A DNA stretch of 64,000 bases from Nocardiopsis sp. FR4 (GTDB taxonomy: Bacteria; Actinomycetota; Actinomycetes; Streptosporangiales; Streptosporangiaceae), in contig NZ_VWVV01000003.1 in assembly GCF_009830945.1 (NCBI RefSeq), forward strand, positions 248,001 to 312,000, read 5' to 3'. Each line of letters begins with the position of its first letter. The first letter of the stretch is position 1. Positions 34,797 to 43,411 of this stretch are shown here, in pieces. The translations under genes and the position numbers were made by a program. Under the pieces are notes generated by a model. It saw only the letters and a program-made list of their open reading frames with translations, had not been told where the DNA came from and ran no database searches.

Positions 34797-35633
34797 ATGA
34801 AGACCTGGTTCATCACCGGGGGAACACCCGGCGGATTCGGCATGGCCTACGCTGAGGCCGCCCTCGCCCGAGGCGACCGTGTCGCGCTCACGGTGCGCAG
34901 ACCCGACGACCTGGCCCCGTGGGCCGCGGCGCACGGAGACAGAGTTCTGGTCCTTCCGCTCGACGTCACCGATCCCGTACAGGTCCGCGAGGCCGTCGAC
35001 AGGGCCGAGCACCACTTCGACGGCATCGACGTCCTGGTCAACAACGCCGGACGCGGCTGGTACGGATCGGTCGAGGGCATGAAGGAGGAGGCCGTCCGCA
35101 GGACGTTCGAGCTGAACCTCTTCGCCCTCCTGTCCGTCACCCGTGCCGTCCTGCCCGGCATGCGGGCCCGACGCTCGGGGTGGGTCGTCAACATGTCCTC
35201 GGTCGCCGGAATGGTGGGGACCCCGGGGTTCGGCTTCTACACCGCCGCGAAGTTCGCCGTCGAGGGGATGACCGACGTCCTGCGCCACGAGGTGGCCCCG
35301 TTCGGTATCAGGGTCCTGGCGGTGGAACCGGGGGCCTTCCGCACCCGGGCATACTCGGGGTTCGCCGACGAGCCCGTACAGGAGACTGTCCCGGAGTACC
35401 GCGTGTTGGTCGAGGAGGTCCGTGCCGCCATGGTGGGCCAGGACGGTAAGCAACCCGGCGACCCCGAACGCGGAGTCCGCGCCGTCCTGGCGGCGATGGG
35501 CCTGAACGATCCGCCCCATCGGCTCGTCCTGGGGAACTCGGGATACGAGGCGGTCATCGGCGAGCTGGAGAATGTCCTCGCCGACATCCGCGCCCACGAG
35601 AACCTCTCTCGAGGAGCGGACTTTCCCGCCTAG
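34797..35633 (+). CDS. Short-chain dehydrogenase/reductase
   Basis: The 278-residue protein is a classical SDR: nucleotide-binding TGGTPGGFG (about residues 7-15), DVT near 60, NNAGRGWYG, catalytic Ser in VNMSSVAG, and YTAAK (about 155-159). It should oxidise or reduce an alcohol/carbonyl with NAD(P)(H). ATG 34797 has AGGAG 4 bases upstream; a GTG at 34758 within the previous gene end is less likely. With the SnoaL-like gene it forms an operon probably controlled by the divergent HxlR regulator, a common detoxification-type arrangement. Confidence 0.85.
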   Translation: MKTWFITGGTPGGFGMAYAEAALARGDRVALTVRRPDDLAPWAAAHGDRVLVLPLDVTDPVQVREAVDRAEHHFDGIDVLVNNAGRGWYGSVEGMKEEAVRRTFELNLFALLSVTRAVLPGMRARRSGWVVNMSSVAGMVGTPGFGFYTAAKFAVEGMTDVLRHEVAPFGIRVLAVEPGAFRTRAYSGFADEPVQETVPEYRVLVEEVRAAMVGQDGKQPGDPERGVRAVLAAMGLNDPPHRLVLGNSGYEAVIGELENVLADIRAHENLSRGADFPA

Positions 35634-35713
35634 ACGTGCCGTCCCGGCACGTTGGTGCCAAGTGAAACACCCTGACGGGTGCTGGGCACGGGCGAGGGCC
35701 TTCTGGTTCCGGT

Positions 35714-35974
35714 GTGGATTGCGCAGTCTGCACCGACGTCCAGGAGGTCCTCGTGGTGCACCGCAACGCTCCACCCACCCCGACAGGACGACTACGCCAG
35801 GCCACCGAACGCTTCCAGGTGGCCCACACCACCGCCGAACGTTGGGCCGAGCGCTACCGCACCCACGGCCGAGCGGGCATGGGCGACCGCTCCAGCATCC
35901 CCCGCCACCAGCCTGGACGCACCCCCGACCACATCGAGCAACAGGTCGGGGTCGGATATGGCGGAGGCCGGTGA
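35714..35974 (+). pseudogene. IS481-type transposase remnant
   Basis: The frame holds the N-terminal HTH of an IS481-family transposase: LVVHRNAPPTPTGRLRQATE, ERFQVAHTTAERWAERYRTH, then GMGDRSSIPRHQPGRTP. A stretch expected between the two helices is deleted, and the DDE catalytic domain is absent. It is a dead fragment. Confidence 0.7.
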
Positions 35975-36012
35975 TCGAGTAGTCGGTATTCGTCTCTTCC
36001 CGCCCCATGCAG

Positions 36013-36572
36013 TTACTCGTCGGGGGAGTAGTGAGGCCACGGGCTTCCCACCTCAGCGGCCAGCGCGGTGATGTGAACGTGGCGGTGACTGAGGATCCGG
36101 ACAGCGGCCGGTGCCGGAGCCTGGAGCACGAGCTGGCGCATGGCCGCTGTTCGCCCGTTGAAGGTCGGGAGCCCGTTCCTGCGCATCCGGTGGGCGAGCG
36201 TGCTGGTGCCCATCGGCTGTCCGGCCCGGTGCCCGGGGAAGAGCCAGCGCGCCCGGGGTTGGTCGCTGTGGTCAGGTTCGGCCGTCGGTCGGCGAACGCC
36301 CGCAGCAGGTCGGCGAACGGTTGTGGGACCGGGGCAGGCGGGCCACCGAACCGGATGCTGAGCCGCCCGTCCTCCTCGACCAGGTCGTCAAGGACGAGCT
36401 GACAGATCCGGCTGAATGGTTGGGCGAACAGCAGCGTGAGCACCACGACCACCCGGTCCAACAGGTCCGGCTCCTCGTCCTCGGCAGCCCGGCGCAGCAG
36501 CTCCATCCGCTTGTCGCGGCCGATGGGGGACGGGCTCGCCGTGTTGGCCCGGTGCGCCCGAACGCCCGGCAA
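36013..36572 (-). pseudogene. Frameshifted XerC/D-like recombinase fragment
   Basis: From 36572 the frame reads LLFAQPFSRICQLVLDDLVE, GRLSIRFGGPPAPVPQPFAD and ADRRPNLTTATNP, then loses sense. The continuation resumes in another minus-strand frame from about 36213, including GRTAAMRQLVLQAPAPAAV and ending SPDE at 36013. This sequence pattern is found in a common actinobacterial recombinase-like family. One frameshift around 36230 plus loss of the N-terminus make it a pseudogene. Confidence 0.6.
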
Positions 36573-37029
36573 CAGGACATGTAACCCGGGAGTACCTTCG
36601 CGGCCGGTCCTCCTGAGGCCAGGTGCGCGAGGTCCCGTGCGGTCCTCCGCGGTTTTGCGCCTGCGCGGGTCAGCGCCCCGATGTGACCAGCCGCGCGGTG
36701 GCTACGACGCCCACGCCGGAGAACTGCACTGGAGTGCAGTTCTCCGCAGGCAAGTCCACTCCCGGGCACGGCGTGGCCGGAGCCGGCCATACACCAGACC
36801 CTCGCGCCACCCGCGGCGCGTGCTCGAAGGAAGCGGGCGCGTCCGCGTCCAGCGGAGAGGAGACGACCGTGCACCGGCCCAAGGGCAGCGGCGGCATCGG
36901 CAGTCGAAAGCCCGGGTATCCCTTCAACCCGGCCCCGAGCCGACGCCGGAGAAGGACCCCGGCCGCAAGCCCGGCGACTGAGGTCACAGAAGCATAACGG
37001 CGCCCCCGCGCAACGGAGCTTGAGTTCTA
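36573..37029. other. Intergenic region, 457 bases, with a palindrome
   Basis: No well-supported gene. A plus-strand frame ending at 36997 has a basic tail (GSGGIGSRKPGYPFNP) that could be the end of a small lost gene. The perfect 30-base palindrome at 36717-36746 lies inside. The right end abuts the IS30 element. Confidence 0.4.
36717..36746. repeat. Perfect 14-bp inverted repeat (operator or hairpin)
   Basis: Arms 36717-36730 and 36733-36746 are exact reverse complements with a 2-base centre; the core half-site is GAACTGCACT. A related but imperfect sequence occurs at 39206-39231. No T-run follows, so an operator seems more likely than a terminator. Confidence 0.65.
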
Positions 37030-38328
37030 GTGGTCGTTGCAACACCCCACCTCTGGAGGGGTGCGATGAGCGACTTCGAGATCGGGAAGCGTTCGCCCAT
37101 GGGGGGCTACAGGAAGCTCCACAGGGAACGAGCGGAATACTTCCGACTCATGGAACTGGGGTACTCGAACAAGGCGGCCTGCCAGGCCGTGGGCGTCAAC
37201 ATCCGGACCGGACGTGAATGGCGCAACGGCAGGCAGGCCCCGAAGCGGATCGTGGCGCCCGCACTCTCGCAGCGGGCGCCACGACAAGACAGCGGTCGCT
37301 ACCTGCGCCCGCAGGAGCGGATGCACATCGCCGACCGGCTGCGGGACAAGGCATCCATCCGTGCCATCGCCGCCGAGCTGGGCCGCGCGCCCTCCACCAT
37401 CAGCCGCGAGGTGCTCCGCAACCGCTCCTACTACGCCAGAGCGAAGATCTACCGCTACGGGCCCCACGTCGCACAGTCACGCGCCGAGGCCCGCCGCCCC
37501 CGATCCCAACCGGGCAAGATCGCCCGCAGCCCACGCCTGCGCGACTACATTCAGGCCCGGCTGGAACAGCGCTGGAGCCCCGAGCAGATCGCCCACCAGA
37601 TGCGTCGGGACTTCCCCGACGATGCGGAGATGCGCGTGAGCCACGAGACGATCTACCGGGCCCTCTACGTCCAGGGCCGCGGAGAGCTGCGCAGAGAACT
37701 CACCCGGGCCCTGCGTTCGGGGCGGGCCCGACGCCGCCCCCACCGCCAGGCCCACACACGCCAGCCGCGGTTTTCCGCACCCATGGTGATGATCAGCGAA
37801 CGGCCGGCCGAAGCCGCCGACCGGGCCGTCCCCGGCCACTGGGAGGGCGACCTGATCGTGGGCGGCCGAGACCAGAAGCACTCCGCGATCGGCACGCTGG
37901 TGGAGCGATCGAGCCGGTTCGTGATGCTCGTCCACCTGCCCGACGGCCAGCACCGGTCCGAGCACTTCCACCAGGCCCTCACTGAGTCCCTAGGTGGGCT
38001 GCCCTCGTTGCTGAAGCGGTCGCTGACCTGGGACCAAGGCCCGGAGATGGCCATGCACCACAGGTTCAGCGCCGCAACCGACATCCCGGTCTACTTCTGC
38101 GATCCGGCCAGCCCCTGGCAGCGCGGCTCCAACGAGAACACCAACGGGCTGCTCAGGCAGTACTTCCCCAAGCGCACGGACCTGTCGGTCCACTCCCGCG
38201 AGGACCTGGACGCGGTCGCCGCCGAGCTCAACTCCCGCCCACGCAAGACGCTCGACTGGGACACCCCAGCCGAGCGTCTCGCTAAGCTCCTCGCGGCAAC
38301 CAACTGACTTCACGTGTTGCGACGACAG
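37030..38328 (+). mobile_element. IS30-family insertion sequence
   Basis: The ends carry imperfect inverted repeats: GTCGTTGCAACAC (37033-37045) and the reverse complement of GTGTTGCGACGAC (38314-38326), 12 of 13 matching. They flank one transposase gene. No target-site duplication is evident by eye. The element is inserted among the remnants at 35.7-36.6 kb. Confidence 0.75.
37066..38307 (+). CDS. IS30-family transposase
   Basis: The 413-residue protein has the two N-terminal HTHs of IS30 enzymes (YSNKAACQAVGVNIRTGREW and SIRAIAAELGRAPSTISREV), and a DDE domain with GHWEGDLIVGG (first Asp), LTWDQGPEMAMH (second Asp) and NENTNGLLRQYFPK (Glu). All catalytic residues are present, so it may be active. 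The start is ATG 37066, with GGAGGGG upstream, not GTG 37030, which lies at the element edge. Confidence 0.9.
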   Translation: MSDFEIGKRSPMGGYRKLHRERAEYFRLMELGYSNKAACQAVGVNIRTGREWRNGRQAPKRIVAPALSQRAPRQDSGRYLRPQERMHIADRLRDKASIRAIAAELGRAPSTISREVLRNRSYYARAKIYRYGPHVAQSRAEARRPRSQPGKIARSPRLRDYIQARLEQRWSPEQIAHQMRRDFPDDAEMRVSHETIYRALYVQGRGELRRELTRALRSGRARRRPHRQAHTRQPRFSAPMVMISERPAEAADRAVPGHWEGDLIVGGRDQKHSAIGTLVERSSRFVMLVHLPDGQHRSEHFHQALTESLGGLPSLLKRSLTWDQGPEMAMHHRFSAATDIPVYFCDPASPWQRGSNENTNGLLRQYFPKRTDLSVHSREDLDAVAAELNSRPRKTLDWDTPAERLAKLLAATN

Positions 38329-38366
38329 CTGGAATTCGCCGAGGGTTGCGCGGGGGCTGTCGCGAC

Positions 38367-39125
38367 CTACTCGTCGTCGTTCTTGGCGAAGCCCACCCAG
38401 CCGCTGAGGAGCTTGCCCGAGGCGAACACGGAGGAGATGTGGTCGGGGGTGGGGGTGGTGAAGTCGAACAGGTGGGACACCATCAGCAGAACCCCTTGCT
38501 TGTCCGCGTGGGCATCGCGGATCTGTGGCCCGCTTGGCCCCCCGATGGGAGCGCTGTAGGTCGAGAACGGCGGGCCCTGGAGAGTCACCGCGATCTCGAA
38601 GTGCGTCAGGTGGGCGGTAACGCCCTTCACCGGGCTGTCCATCGGGATCTGGCCGACGGGGCGCAATCCAGCGTGCTCGAAGTGCTTTCCGATCTTGACC
38701 TGCCAGCGGTCCTGATCATCGAGCTGGATCATCACGGATTCGAGGCCGGGATTGACGAGCAGCGCCGGGCGCAGGTCCATGGCTCCGTTCCTGGAGAAGG
38801 GCAGCACCACACTCAGAGCCTCGTGGCTGAGGTGGGCGTCGCTGGACGACTTCCCGGTGAGCAGGCCGCTGTCGTTCCAGTCCGGAGCACGACATTCCTC
38901 GTGGTTGAGTTCGGCGAACGCGTAGGTGTGCATGTCGATCACGTACAGCGCCGGAGGTTCGACACCCAGGGATCCCCCACAGGTCTGGCAGTCGCGCGCC
39001 CACAGGTGCGCCGCGAGTTCCTGGATGCCCTCTTCACCGAGCTTGCTCTCGATCTTCTCGGTGAGCTTCATTTTCTTTACCGCCACGGGCCACCTTGTCC
39101 GTGAGTAGGCCGACGAGTCGTTCAT
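38367..39125 (-). CDS. Hypothetical protein with CxxC motif
   Basis: The 252-residue product (ATG 39125; ATG 39071 is also possible) has a CQTCGG motif near residue 48, a nearby LNHEECRAPDWND segment that could complete a metal site, and a C-terminal half rich in beta-type sequence (VTAHLTHFEIAVTLQGPPFSTY; SGWVGFAKNDDE at the end). It resembles no family I know. It sits between the IS30 element and the AICE-like module. A palindrome-like sequence about 80-105 bases upstream may control it. Confidence 0.55.
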   Translation of the reverse strand: MNDSSAYSRTRWPVAVKKMKLTEKIESKLGEEGIQELAAHLWARDCQTCGGSLGVEPPALYVIDMHTYAFAELNHEECRAPDWNDSGLLTGKSSSDAHLSHEALSVVLPFSRNGAMDLRPALLVNPGLESVMIQLDDQDRWQVKIGKHFEHAGLRPVGQIPMDSPVKGVTAHLTHFEIAVTLQGPPFSTYSAPIGGPSGPQIRDAHADKQGVLLMVSHLFDFTTPTPDHISSVFASGKLLSGWVGFAKNDDE

Positions 39126-39205
39126 GTTGTGCTCGGTCCGGATCGTGCGCAGCCCTGCATGGCCGGATCCGGACATGAGAGCCCCGCTCCGGGGCAGGCG
39201 GACGC

Positions 39206-39231
39206 GGAACTGTACAGCGGTGCAGTGTGCC
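39206..39231. promoter_or_regulatory. Imperfect palindrome related to 36717-36746
   Basis: GGAACTGTACAGCGGTGCAGTG shares the AACTG...GTGCAGT half-sites with the perfect palindrome 2.5 kb to the left. It lies upstream of the minus-strand gene starting at 39125, where an operator would be expected. Confidence 0.35.
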
Positions 39232-39330
39232 GGGAGGTGCTACGCCTCGCACGCTTATCACCGCTGCTTGTGGTTAAGGGCTGATCTGGTCGGCCAGAGC
39301 GAGCAGGCGCCGCACCTCGGGTGCGTCGGG

Positions 39331-39906
39331 TCACTCTCCCAGCCAGTACGCGGCGGGCGGGGTGGTGTACGCCTTCTCGGCCAGGGCCAGGTCCTCCTCG
39401 GTCAGCCACGGCAGGCGTCCGGCCTCGAAGAGCAACCGCAACCAGACCGCCTCCAAGCTGGCGTCGGGCTGGTCGGACGGGCGGCCTCCGGCCCGGTAGT
39501 GGGCCAGAGTGGCCCGGGCCAGGGCCCGGACCTCCGAGCGGGTGTACCAGGCCGCGCCCCGGGTCTCACCGGGTGCGGCCACGACCCGCCCTTCGGCGGT
39601 GGCGATGGCTAGGTGCCAGTAGTGGCCCGGCGTGGGCAGGTGCGGCAAGCTCGCGCACAGGTTGGGCAGGTGGCCCTCCCACAGCAACTGGTCGCCGGTG
39701 ACGGTCAGCCCGACCTCTTCCTCGACTTCGGCGACCAGGGCCGCCGCGACGCTTTCGTGCGAGTCCCGTACGTGGCCCGCCACGGGCGCTGTTCCCTGGG
39801 GCCACCAGCCGCGGGTGATCATGAGCAGCCTCTGCTCAGAGTCCTCGATGAGGATGCCGATGCTCGTGCCGCAGCACCGCGTGGCCGTACTGCGAGTCGT
39901 GCTCAT
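39331..39906 (-). CDS. Nudix-like protein (Pif-like, AICE module)
   Basis: The 191-residue product has a degenerate Nudix box at about residues 52-75: the three catalytic-site glutamates in EVEEEVGL and the upstream Glu are kept, but the leading Gly is His and the usual Arg is Ala. Downstream strands (HYWHLAIATAEGRVV, RGAAWYTRSEV) fit the fold. In pSAM2 a Nudix-motif protein (Pif) gives transfer immunity, and this gene sits at the same kind of position next to TraB-like genes, so an immunity role is plausible (inference). AAGGAG lies about 10 bases before ATG 39906. Hydrolase activity may be altered. Confidence 0.75.
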   Translation of the reverse strand: MSTTRSTATRCCGTSIGILIEDSEQRLLMITRGWWPQGTAPVAGHVRDSHESVAAALVAEVEEEVGLTVTGDQLLWEGHLPNLCASLPHLPTPGHYWHLAIATAEGRVVAAPGETRGAAWYTRSEVRALARATLAHYRAGGRPSDQPDASLEAVWLRLLFEAGRLPWLTEEDLALAEKAYTTPPAAYWLGE

Positions 39907-40068
39907 ACTGGAAGTACTCCTTCGGGAGTGGGCGTGGCCCGCCCCGGTGTCCGTGGGCGGATGGGGGTGGGCCGCGTGCCTTTCCGTCACACGGATCCGT
40001 GTGACGTGGACCGGTCGGTCCCCCCGCCGGCCCCGCACCGGGCGGGGGCAGGCAGAGGCACCGGCCGG

Positions 40069-40584
40069 TCAGCGCAGGGACAGCGTGAGGATCGTGGCCA
40101 GGGCCAACAACAGTCCCGCACCGGCCAGCAGCGCGGCGGCCAGGCGTTGCGCGGTGTGCCTGCGCACGGCGATCCGCGCCTTGGCCACGGCCCGTTCGGC
40201 GTGCCAGCGCGCCGGGGTATCGGCCGCCAGCTCCTCGGTGAGTTGGCGGGGGGTGAGGGTGGCGTAGTGCGGCACGCCTCCGGTGCCGCCCCGGCGGGGC
40301 CACATCGCGGTGGCCAGGACCACCAGGACGGCGGCCAGCAGCGCGGCGGCGCCGCCCATGGCGACCAGTGCCGGGGTGGGGTAGGCGCCGTCGCCGGTGG
40401 TGAGCCCGGCTCCGGCGGTCAGCACGGTCAGCACCACACCGGCCAGGGTGGCGAGCGTGGTGTTGGTGGCGTCGGTCCTGCCCAGGTCGACGGCGGCGTC
40501 AGCCGCGGCGGCCTCGGTTAGGGCCACGGCCTGCGCGGTGGACGCCTTCTGCGGCTGGGACTGCGGAGTGACGGTGGTGGACAC
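40069..40584 (-). CDS. Pycsar-effector-like/plasmid membrane protein
   Basis: The 171-residue protein has two helices in the middle (about residues 42-62 and 72-92), a soluble linker with LTPRQLTEELAAD, a KARIAVRRHTAQR segment and a third hydrophobic helix at the C-terminus. This layout (N-terminal DxGRTDATNT region, paired TM helices, helical Lys/Arg stretch, TM) matches the family of Pycsar-type membrane effectors and older plasmid-transfer annotations. No cyclase gene is adjacent. GTG 40584 has AAGGAG 5 bases upstream. It lies between the Nudix and TraB-like genes on the same strand. Confidence 0.6.
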   Translation of the reverse strand: MSTTVTPQSQPQKASTAQAVALTEAAAADAAVDLGRTDATNTTLATLAGVVLTVLTAGAGLTTGDGAYPTPALVAMGGAAALLAAVLVVLATAMWPRRGGTGGVPHYATLTPRQLTEELAADTPARWHAERAVAKARIAVRRHTAQRLAAALLAGAGLLLALATILTLSLR

Positions 40585-40653
40585 GGGTGCTCCTTCGGGG
40601 TTGCGAAAGGGGCGGAACCAGGCGGTTCCGCCCCGTGGGTGTGCCGGGGTGGA

Positions 40654-42963
40654 TCAGGCGTCTTCGGCTTCGGCGTGGGCGGCGATCGCCGCGTCGATGT
40701 CGGCCAAGTCGTAGCCCCGCGCCTCCTCACCGCCCCGGGTGAACGCCCTCCGGAGCGGGCCCACACCCGCGCTTCGCAGCTCTTCCTGCATGCGGGCGAC
40801 GGGCAGGTCCAGGGCCTTGGCGAGGGTCTTGGTGTGCATGCGGGTGTCGGCGGCGTCCACGATGGCGTCGCGGGCGCGCAGCAGGATCTGCGGGACCTGC
40901 TCGGCGCCGGTGTCGGCGGCCTCGGCCAGGTGGTCCTCGACCTCGGTGAAGAACTCGTCCAGGTCGGGGAAGCCCATCATGTCCTCCTTCGGGGCGGCGG
41001 CGGGCCGGGCGGCCTTGGCCGCCTCGGGGGATCCGAACAGCACTTCGGCCGGGGAGAGGAGTCCTTCCATTCCGGCGCGGACCGCTTCACCGGCGGCCGC
41101 GGCCCGGTCCTCAGCGGAGGCCTCGTGGCGTTTGGCGTAGGCGCCATCGAGGAGCTGGTCGATGTAGTAGGCGGCCTCCTCCTCCAGGGGCAGGCACGGT
41201 CCGGCGGCCGCGATCAGGTCCGCGAAGTGTTCGGTGAACGCGGCCCGCCACATCGCGCGGCGCACCGTGATCCCACCGTCCTGGCCGGTCTCGTTGGCCG
41301 CGGCCCCGTACCCGCCCCCAGCCGGGAGCTCGGTCGGGCTCATGGCGGCCTTGGGCGCGATCTGCGCGCCGATCGCGTCCTCGCTGCGCATGAGCCCGAC
41401 GTTGCCGGTGAACAGGTTGCCGCGGATGACCCGGCCGGTGCTGTTGCCGCCGAAGGCGGCCAGGCCGGTGTCCTGGGACGCGGCGATCACTGCGACGCCG
41501 ACCTTGCGGCCGATGCGGGTGATCATGTTGACCAGGTCCACCGAGGTCCACGACCCGAACCCCGGGTCGGGGACGGCGCCTTCCTCGATCTCCTTCTTGG
41601 TCGGCTCGGGCACGCGGACGAAGTCGGTGATGGTCTCGTGCGACTCGTCCAGGATCAGCACCAGTCCGGGCCGCTCGGGGGTCGGGGTGAACCCGGCGTC
41701 GCCGCGCTCCTTGTTGGTCAGGCCGCGGATCTTGACCACGATCGCGGCGGCCTCCAGGGCCAGGCGGCGGGTGAGCGCGGACTCGGAAGCGTCCCAGTCC
41801 GCGGCCTCCATCAGCGTGCGCTGGGTGCCGCCCTGACCGTCCAGGTACCAGAACGTGGTGTAGCCGGTCAGGCGCATCCCGAGCGCCAGCAGGTTGAGCA
41901 GCTCACTCTTACCGGAGCCCTGGGCGCCGAACAGGTACCCGCCGAACAGCGAGTTCTTCCGGTACAGGCCCCAGGTGTGCACGCCCACGCCGTCGGCGTA
42001 GGGGCCGATGGTGATGTTCCCGGTCTCGGCGTCCCACACCGGGGTGCCCAGGATCCGGGGCACCCCGTCATCGCCCACGTCGATGCCCACGCCCTGCTTG
42101 GTGGGCGAGTCGGTGGTGATCCGCAGCGTGGCCAGCAACGGGTTGTCCGGGTCGTCCTCGTGTTCGGACAGCGAGATGTACTTCTTGGCGATCCCCAGGG
42201 CGGTGGCGATGACGTCGGTCTGGGTGGCCAGCGCGTCGATGCCCCGCGTGCCGGGGCGCAGCTTGACGTCCCAGGCGTGCCCGTACTGGGTGGGCCGGTG
42301 GCGGGTCAGGGTGGTGCCCTTGAAGTCACCGGCCTTGCCCGCCAGGTGCTCCTCCCACAGGGCCGCGTAGTGCTCGGCGACCTGGTCGGCCGCGATGGCG
42401 GGGCGGGTGATCGGGTCGTAGCCGATGCGGTGAGTGCGCCACCAGTGCGCCGACAGGCCCAGAAACGTCCACAGGCCGGTCGTGGCGAGCAGGTGGGCCC
42501 CCTCGAATCCGACCAGCATGGATGCGAAGATCCACCACCAGGCGGCCGCCGCGATCACGATGGTGCGCACCGGGTGCTCGCGCATCCACGCCGCGGCCTC
42601 AGCCCAGGTGCCCTCGGTGCGGGTGCGCAGCAGCGCCGTGGTCGCGGCGATCAGGGCACCGGTTCCGGCCGCGCACACCAGCTCGTGCACGGCCAAGGCG
42701 GCGGCCTGCTGGATCAGCGCCACGGACACCACGGCTCCGGCCACGACCCAGGGCTGGGACTGCAACCGGAGCCGGTTGCGCAGCGAGTCCTCCTCGATGC
42801 GGCGGACGCGGTCCCACATCCGCTCGGGGGTGCCGATGGTCTGCTCGACCTTGGCCAGCTCGGCGGACAGCTCCTCACGGAGCTTCTTCTCCAGCTCGGC
42901 CTTTCGGGCCTTGCTCAGCGTGGTGGTCTTCGACGTCGTCTTCTTCTTGGTGGTGGCGGCCAT
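40654..42963 (-). CDS. traB: TraB-like FtsK/SpoIIIE DNA translocase
   Basis: The 769-residue protein should move double-stranded DNA between mycelial compartments, the single-protein transfer mode of Streptomyces plasmids and AICEs. It has a Lys-rich N-terminus, four hydrophobic helices (about residues 68-180), a beta-rich region, and an FtsK motor with Walker A GAQGSGKS (about 346-353) and Walker B GLVLILDESHE (near 437). A C-terminal winged-helix-like part is TKTLAKALDLPVARMQEELR. AAGGAG precedes ATG 42963; the frame is open to 42999. The N-terminus holds more helices than classical TraB, closer to chromosomal FtsK, so symbol use is by role. Confidence 0.85.
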   Translation of the reverse strand: MAATTKKKTTSKTTTLSKARKAELEKKLREELSAELAKVEQTIGTPERMWDRVRRIEEDSLRNRLRLQSQPWVVAGAVVSVALIQQAAALAVHELVCAAGTGALIAATTALLRTRTEGTWAEAAAWMREHPVRTIVIAAAAWWWIFASMLVGFEGAHLLATTGLWTFLGLSAHWWRTHRIGYDPITRPAIAADQVAEHYAALWEEHLAGKAGDFKGTTLTRHRPTQYGHAWDVKLRPGTRGIDALATQTDVIATALGIAKKYISLSEHEDDPDNPLLATLRITTDSPTKQGVGIDVGDDGVPRILGTPVWDAETGNITIGPYADGVGVHTWGLYRKNSLFGGYLFGAQGSGKSELLNLLALGMRLTGYTTFWYLDGQGGTQRTLMEAADWDASESALTRRLALEAAAIVVKIRGLTNKERGDAGFTPTPERPGLVLILDESHETITDFVRVPEPTKKEIEEGAVPDPGFGSWTSVDLVNMITRIGRKVGVAVIAASQDTGLAAFGGNSTGRVIRGNLFTGNVGLMRSEDAIGAQIAPKAAMSPTELPAGGGYGAAANETGQDGGITVRRAMWRAAFTEHFADLIAAAGPCLPLEEEAAYYIDQLLDGAYAKRHEASAEDRAAAAGEAVRAGMEGLLSPAEVLFGSPEAAKAARPAAAPKEDMMGFPDLDEFFTEVEDHLAEAADTGAEQVPQILLRARDAIVDAADTRMHTKTLAKALDLPVARMQEELRSAGVGPLRRAFTRGGEEARGYDLADIDAAIAAHAEAEDA

Positions 42964-43086
42964 GGCCGGGGTTCTCCTTTCGGTCATCGACCGGCTCACC
43001 TCCCGCCCCGGCGGGGAGGGGGGTCAACCGGTCCGGGGCCGCCGCACGGTGTGCGGCGGCCCCGGCAACAGGTGGTGGGGTGGGTG

Positions 43087-43377
43087 TTACTCGTCGGTGA
43101 GGAACTTCTTGTCCCCGGCGTCGGGGACGGCGGCGTAGGCGTCGCGGATCGCGCGCTGGGAGTCCAGCGCGGTGTTGGCGCCGTGGGCGGCGTCGCGCAC
43201 GGCGCCGACCGCGTCCTGGATCTGGTCGTAGGCGTCCAGGATCGTCGCGCCGACGCCGCCGGCCTTCATCGCGGCGACCGCCTGCTCCAGGCGCAGGACG
43301 TTCTTGCGGGAGTCGGCCTTGATCTGCTCCAGCATCTGCTCCAGGCGGAACAGGGTGAACTCGGGCTGCGAAGCCAT
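43087..43377 (-). CDS. Small helical protein in transfer operon
   Basis: The 96-residue product is almost wholly alpha-helical with heptad-like spacing (LFRLEQMLEQIKADSRKNVLR). AAAGG precedes the ATG 7 bases away. It lies between the TraB-like gene and the spd-like membrane genes on the same strand and is probably a DNA- or protein-binding accessory; function unknown. Confidence 0.6.
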   Translation of the reverse strand: MASQPEFTLFRLEQMLEQIKADSRKNVLRLEQAVAAMKAGGVGATILDAYDQIQDAVGAVRDAAHGANTALDSQRAIRDAYAAVPDAGDKKFLTDE

Positions 43378-43411
43378 GGGCTGCCTTTCTTCTCTTCTTG
43401 CGGGAGGCGGG

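Noticed and set aside
34650..36572. 640-residue minus-strand ORF as one gene
   Set aside because: Only its first part has recombinase-like sequence; the rest is the antisense of the SDR gene. I annotate a frameshifted pseudogene at 36013-36572 only.
36623..36997. 124-residue plus-strand ORF
   Set aside because: Crosses the perfect palindrome and shows no coding pattern except a basic end; left as intergenic.
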